Assembly (NCBI GenBank): GCA_017643165.1
Contig: JAEPNY010000005.1
Location: 122,409-186,408 of the forward strand
Reading direction: 5' to 3'
DNA from: Psychroserpens sp.
GTDB lineage: Bacteria > Bacteroidota > Bacteroidia > Flavobacteriales > Flavobacteriaceae
DNA length: 64,000 bases
In this document: positions 61,905 to 64,000 of the stretch, one piece after another
How positions within the stretch are numbered: the stretch's first letter is position 1
Layout: each line of letters begins with the position of its first letter
Translations under genes and position numbers: made by a program
Notes under the pieces: model-generated
Database searches by the model: none
Seen by the model: the letters and a program-made list of their open reading frames with translations, nothing else
Told to the model about the DNA's origin: nothing

Positions 61905-63866
61905 ATGCCAAAATATTTAATCTTTCTCCTTATTTGCTGTGCTGTTTCACTAAAAGCGGCTGCTCAGAAAACGATTGCATTGGATAAAAATCAATCGAAG
62001 CAATTTAATAATCAAAATGATTCATTAAGTAAGAGAAATCAAGTTAAAGGTTTTAAGGATACAGCGACGATTGATATGTATAAAATATACGATACTGAAG
62101 GTAATGAACGTATTGTAGATACATCCTTAACTATTCAAAAGGAGTATAAGTTTAATTACTTGCGTCAAGATAATTTTGGTCTGATGCAATTTGCCAATAT
62201 AGGTCAAACATATAGTCAACTGACTCGAAATTTTAATCAGACGAACTTGTTGCCAGAATTTGGAGCTAGGGCGAGGCACTTTAATTATTTTGAAAAAGAA
62301 GATATCTATTATTATGAAGTGCCGACACCATTAACAGAGCTAATGTTTAAAACGGCTTTCAAACAAGGTCAGTTATTGGAATCATTTTTTACTGTGAATA
62401 CATCGCGACAATTTAATATGTCGGTTGCGTATAAAGGTCTGCGGTCATTAGGAAATTATCAAAATGCATTAACAAGTACAGGTAACTTAAGATTTACATC
62501 GAACTATAAAACTAAAAATAATCGCTATAAAGCGTTTGCACATATTGTCTTCCAAGATTTACTGAACCAAGAAAATGGAGGTCTACAGGATGAGGATATC
62601 GAGAATTTTACATCCGGAAGTGAAGATTTTCTGGATAGAGCCGTTTTTGATCCAAATTTTGAAAATGCTGAAAGTATATTGGTTGGAAAACGTTTCTTTT
62701 TGAATCATCAATATGATTTAATTCAACCCAAAGATTCTACGGGGCATTCATTAACCGTGAAGCAAGTTATAAATTTCGAAGATAAGTACTTTCAATTTGA
62801 TCAAACTACCAGTGATGAATTTTTTGGTGAATCGTTTTCAAGCTCTAATATAAGAGATCGAGTTACGCTAGAAAACTTTGAAACAGATCTGAGTGTTCAT
62901 TATAATAATAATACATTAGGGGATTTAAGCTTTGGTATTGGTTATAATGATATTAATTATGGTTATGACAGAGTTACAGTTCTAAACAATGTGCAAATTC
63001 CCAATCGTATCCAAGATCAGGTGGTACGATTATCGGCTGGTTACTCGAATACAATCGGTAGGTTTAGTATTGCTGGAAAGGCAGGTGTCAATATTATTGG
63101 AGATTTTGATAGTAGCTATATAAATGGGATAATAAATTTTAAAATTAATGATGATATTGATTTTGAAGGACATATTATTGCTAATATAAACGCACCTAAT
63201 TATAATTATTTACTGTATCAAAGTGATTACATTAATTACAATTGGAATAATATAAATGCATTCAACAATCAAACAACGGGTCGTATTGGAGCTGCAATAA
63301 ATTCCAACAAATATCTAAATGCAAGTGTTGATTATACAACTATAGACAATTATACATATTTCAATTTAGATGAAACTTTAAATGCGATAAGACCTGTTCA
63401 ATTAGATGAATCACTGAGTCTTTTACGTATTCAGGTGGAAAAAGAGATTAAACTCGGAAAATTTGCGTTAGACAATACTATACTATATCAAACGGTTGGT
63501 AATGGCACAGAGGCTTTAAATTTAGCTGATATTGTAACACGAAACACATTTTACTATTCAAATCATTTCTTTAAGAATAATGCGCTATTTCTGCAAACAG
63601 GAATTACATTTAATTATTTTACGAGTTATAATATGGATGGCTATGATCCTTTACTTGCCGAATTTTATACACAGAATCAAACTGAGATTGGAGGCTTCCC
63701 TAGACTCGACTTCTTCGTAAATGCTAAAGTACGTCAAACGCGTATTTACTTAAAAGCAGAACATTTTAATGCAGCGTTTACGGGCTACGACTATTTCTCA
63801 GCACCAAATAACCCTTATCGTGATTTTAATATCAGGTTTGGATTAGTTTGGAATTTCTTCTTATAA
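61905..63866 (+). CDS. Putative outer-membrane porin
   Basis: A 653-residue protein with signal peptide MPKYLIFLLICCAVSLKAAA. The mature sequence shows dense alternating beta strands rich in Tyr, Asn and Phe (NYLRQDNFGLMQFANIGQTY, GLRSLGNYQNALTSTGNLRF) and a C-terminal aromatic residue (WNFFL), typical of a large barrel. It resembles the putative-porin family of flavobacteria (Porin_10). An alternative start 4 codons upstream at 61893 is equally possible. It is separated from the SusCD operon by a terminator. Channel selectivity is unknown. Confidence 0.8.
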   Translation: MPKYLIFLLICCAVSLKAAAQKTIALDKNQSKQFNNQNDSLSKRNQVKGFKDTATIDMYKIYDTEGNERIVDTSLTIQKEYKFNYLRQDNFGLMQFANIGQTYSQLTRNFNQTNLLPEFGARARHFNYFEKEDIYYYEVPTPLTELMFKTAFKQGQLLESFFTVNTSRQFNMSVAYKGLRSLGNYQNALTSTGNLRFTSNYKTKNNRYKAFAHIVFQDLLNQENGGLQDEDIENFTSGSEDFLDRAVFDPNFENAESILVGKRFFLNHQYDLIQPKDSTGHSLTVKQVINFEDKYFQFDQTTSDEFFGESFSSSNIRDRVTLENFETDLSVHYNNNTLGDLSFGIGYNDINYGYDRVTVLNNVQIPNRIQDQVVRLSAGYSNTIGRFSIAGKAGVNIIGDFDSSYINGIINFKINDDIDFEGHIIANINAPNYNYLLYQSDYINYNWNNINAFNNQTTGRIGAAINSNKYLNASVDYTTIDNYTYFNLDETLNAIRPVQLDESLSLLRIQVEKEIKLGKFALDNTILYQTVGNGTEALNLADIVTRNTFYYSNHFFKNNALFLQTGITFNYFTSYNMDGYDPLLAEFYTQNQTEIGGFPRLDFFVNAKVRQTRIYLKAEHFNAAFTGYDYFSAPNNPYRDFNIRFGLVWNFFL

Positions 63867-63880
63867 AATCAATGTCCTAA

Positions 63881-63906
63881 CTGCTTCATTTTTAAGGCTG
63901 AAGTAG
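63881..63906 (+). terminator. Weak hairpin after the porin-like gene
   Basis: CTGCTTCA (63881-63888) pairs with TGAAGTAG (63899-63906) over 8 bp including one G-U pair, loop of 10. No T tract follows, so its role as terminator is uncertain. Confidence 0.35.
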
Positions 63907-63944
63907 ACGCGAAAAAAAACTTCAAAAAAATGTTTAGAAAAGTT

Positions 63945-63976
63945 TTGGTTAGGAGAAAAAATGTATTGTATATTTG
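63945..63976 (+). promoter_or_regulatory. Strong promoter pointing out of the window
   Basis: TTG (63945-63947), 21-base spacer and a perfect TATATTTG (63969-63976). The last bases (GGAGAGGTTTG, 63990-64000) look like the 5' end of a tRNA-Ser or another stable RNA, but too little is visible to call the gene. Confidence 0.7.
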
Positions 63977-64000
63977 CAGCCGCTAAACGGGAGAGGTTTG

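Overview
The window is chromosomal DNA from a marine-type Flavobacteriaceae bacterium (Bacteroidota). The evidence is AT-rich coding sequence, -7 promoter elements of the form TAnnTTTG in place of an E. coli -10 box, few recognisable Shine-Dalgarno sites, C-terminal type IX secretion (T9SS) sorting domains, a SusC/SusD pair, a fused E1 alpha/beta 2-oxo acid dehydrogenase, and many families typical of flavobacteria (DUF4136, DUF1573, DUF5522, DUF2157 with GDYXXLXY, porin-type beta-barrel). I see no insertion sequence, prophage, CRISPR array or integron. The species cannot be named from the sequence alone.

Region 1 (1-11224, + strand) is one tightly packed operon for phenylacetate catabolism: paaG (cut by the window edge), paaH, paaI, paaJ, an active-site-less SDR, paaZ with an extra C-terminal domain, a paaF-like crotonase, paaY, then E2 and fused E1 of a branched-chain-type 2-oxo acid dehydrogenase. 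Several stops and starts overlap as TAATG. The ring-epoxidase genes paaABCDE and the ligase paaK are not visible and may lie upstream. Together the genes would convert ring-1,2-epoxyphenylacetyl-CoA to acetyl-CoA and succinyl-CoA.

Region 2 (11291-16613) holds a small secreted protein, a SulP anion transporter, a DUF4136 lipoprotein, a long-type urocanate hydratase, a 53-residue Cys-rich DUF5522 protein translationally coupled to hutU, and a very small HExxH membrane protein. Region 3 (16614-25657, - strand) holds two giant paralogous T9SS surface proteins, one with four CUB-like repeats, separated by a small secreted protein. Region 4 (25861-28836) is a PLP desulfhydrase/deaminase-like gene, a glucosaminidase-LysM lipoprotein and hemL. 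Region 5 (28870-38691) has two small secreted helical proteins, a helical-repeat protein, a run of small membrane proteins including a degenerate CPBP protein and a DUF2157/GDYXXLXY pair, an M49-like peptidase and two overlapping alpha/beta hydrolases.

Region 6 (38765-55387) is mixed housekeeping and envelope genes: a DUF5117-type metalloprotease, a di-heme lipoprotein, lysS, a thioredoxin-like protein with DUF1573, a membrane-tethered LuxR-type regulator, Pmp3, lipB, a nucleoid-associated protein, an OmpA-family protein, an 807-residue propeller-like lipoprotein and rnhB. Region 7 (55591-61760) is a SusC-SusD-lipoprotein-lipoprotein operon whose codon use looks optimised for high expression. 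It is followed by a porin-like barrel and, at the window edge, a clear promoter aimed out of the window, possibly at a tRNA. No intergenic gap exceeds about 220 bases. The best leads for novelty are the PaaZ fusion, the E1/E2 genes inside the paa operon, the mini-gluzincin, the degenerate CPBP protein and the tandem CUB/T9SS adhesins.
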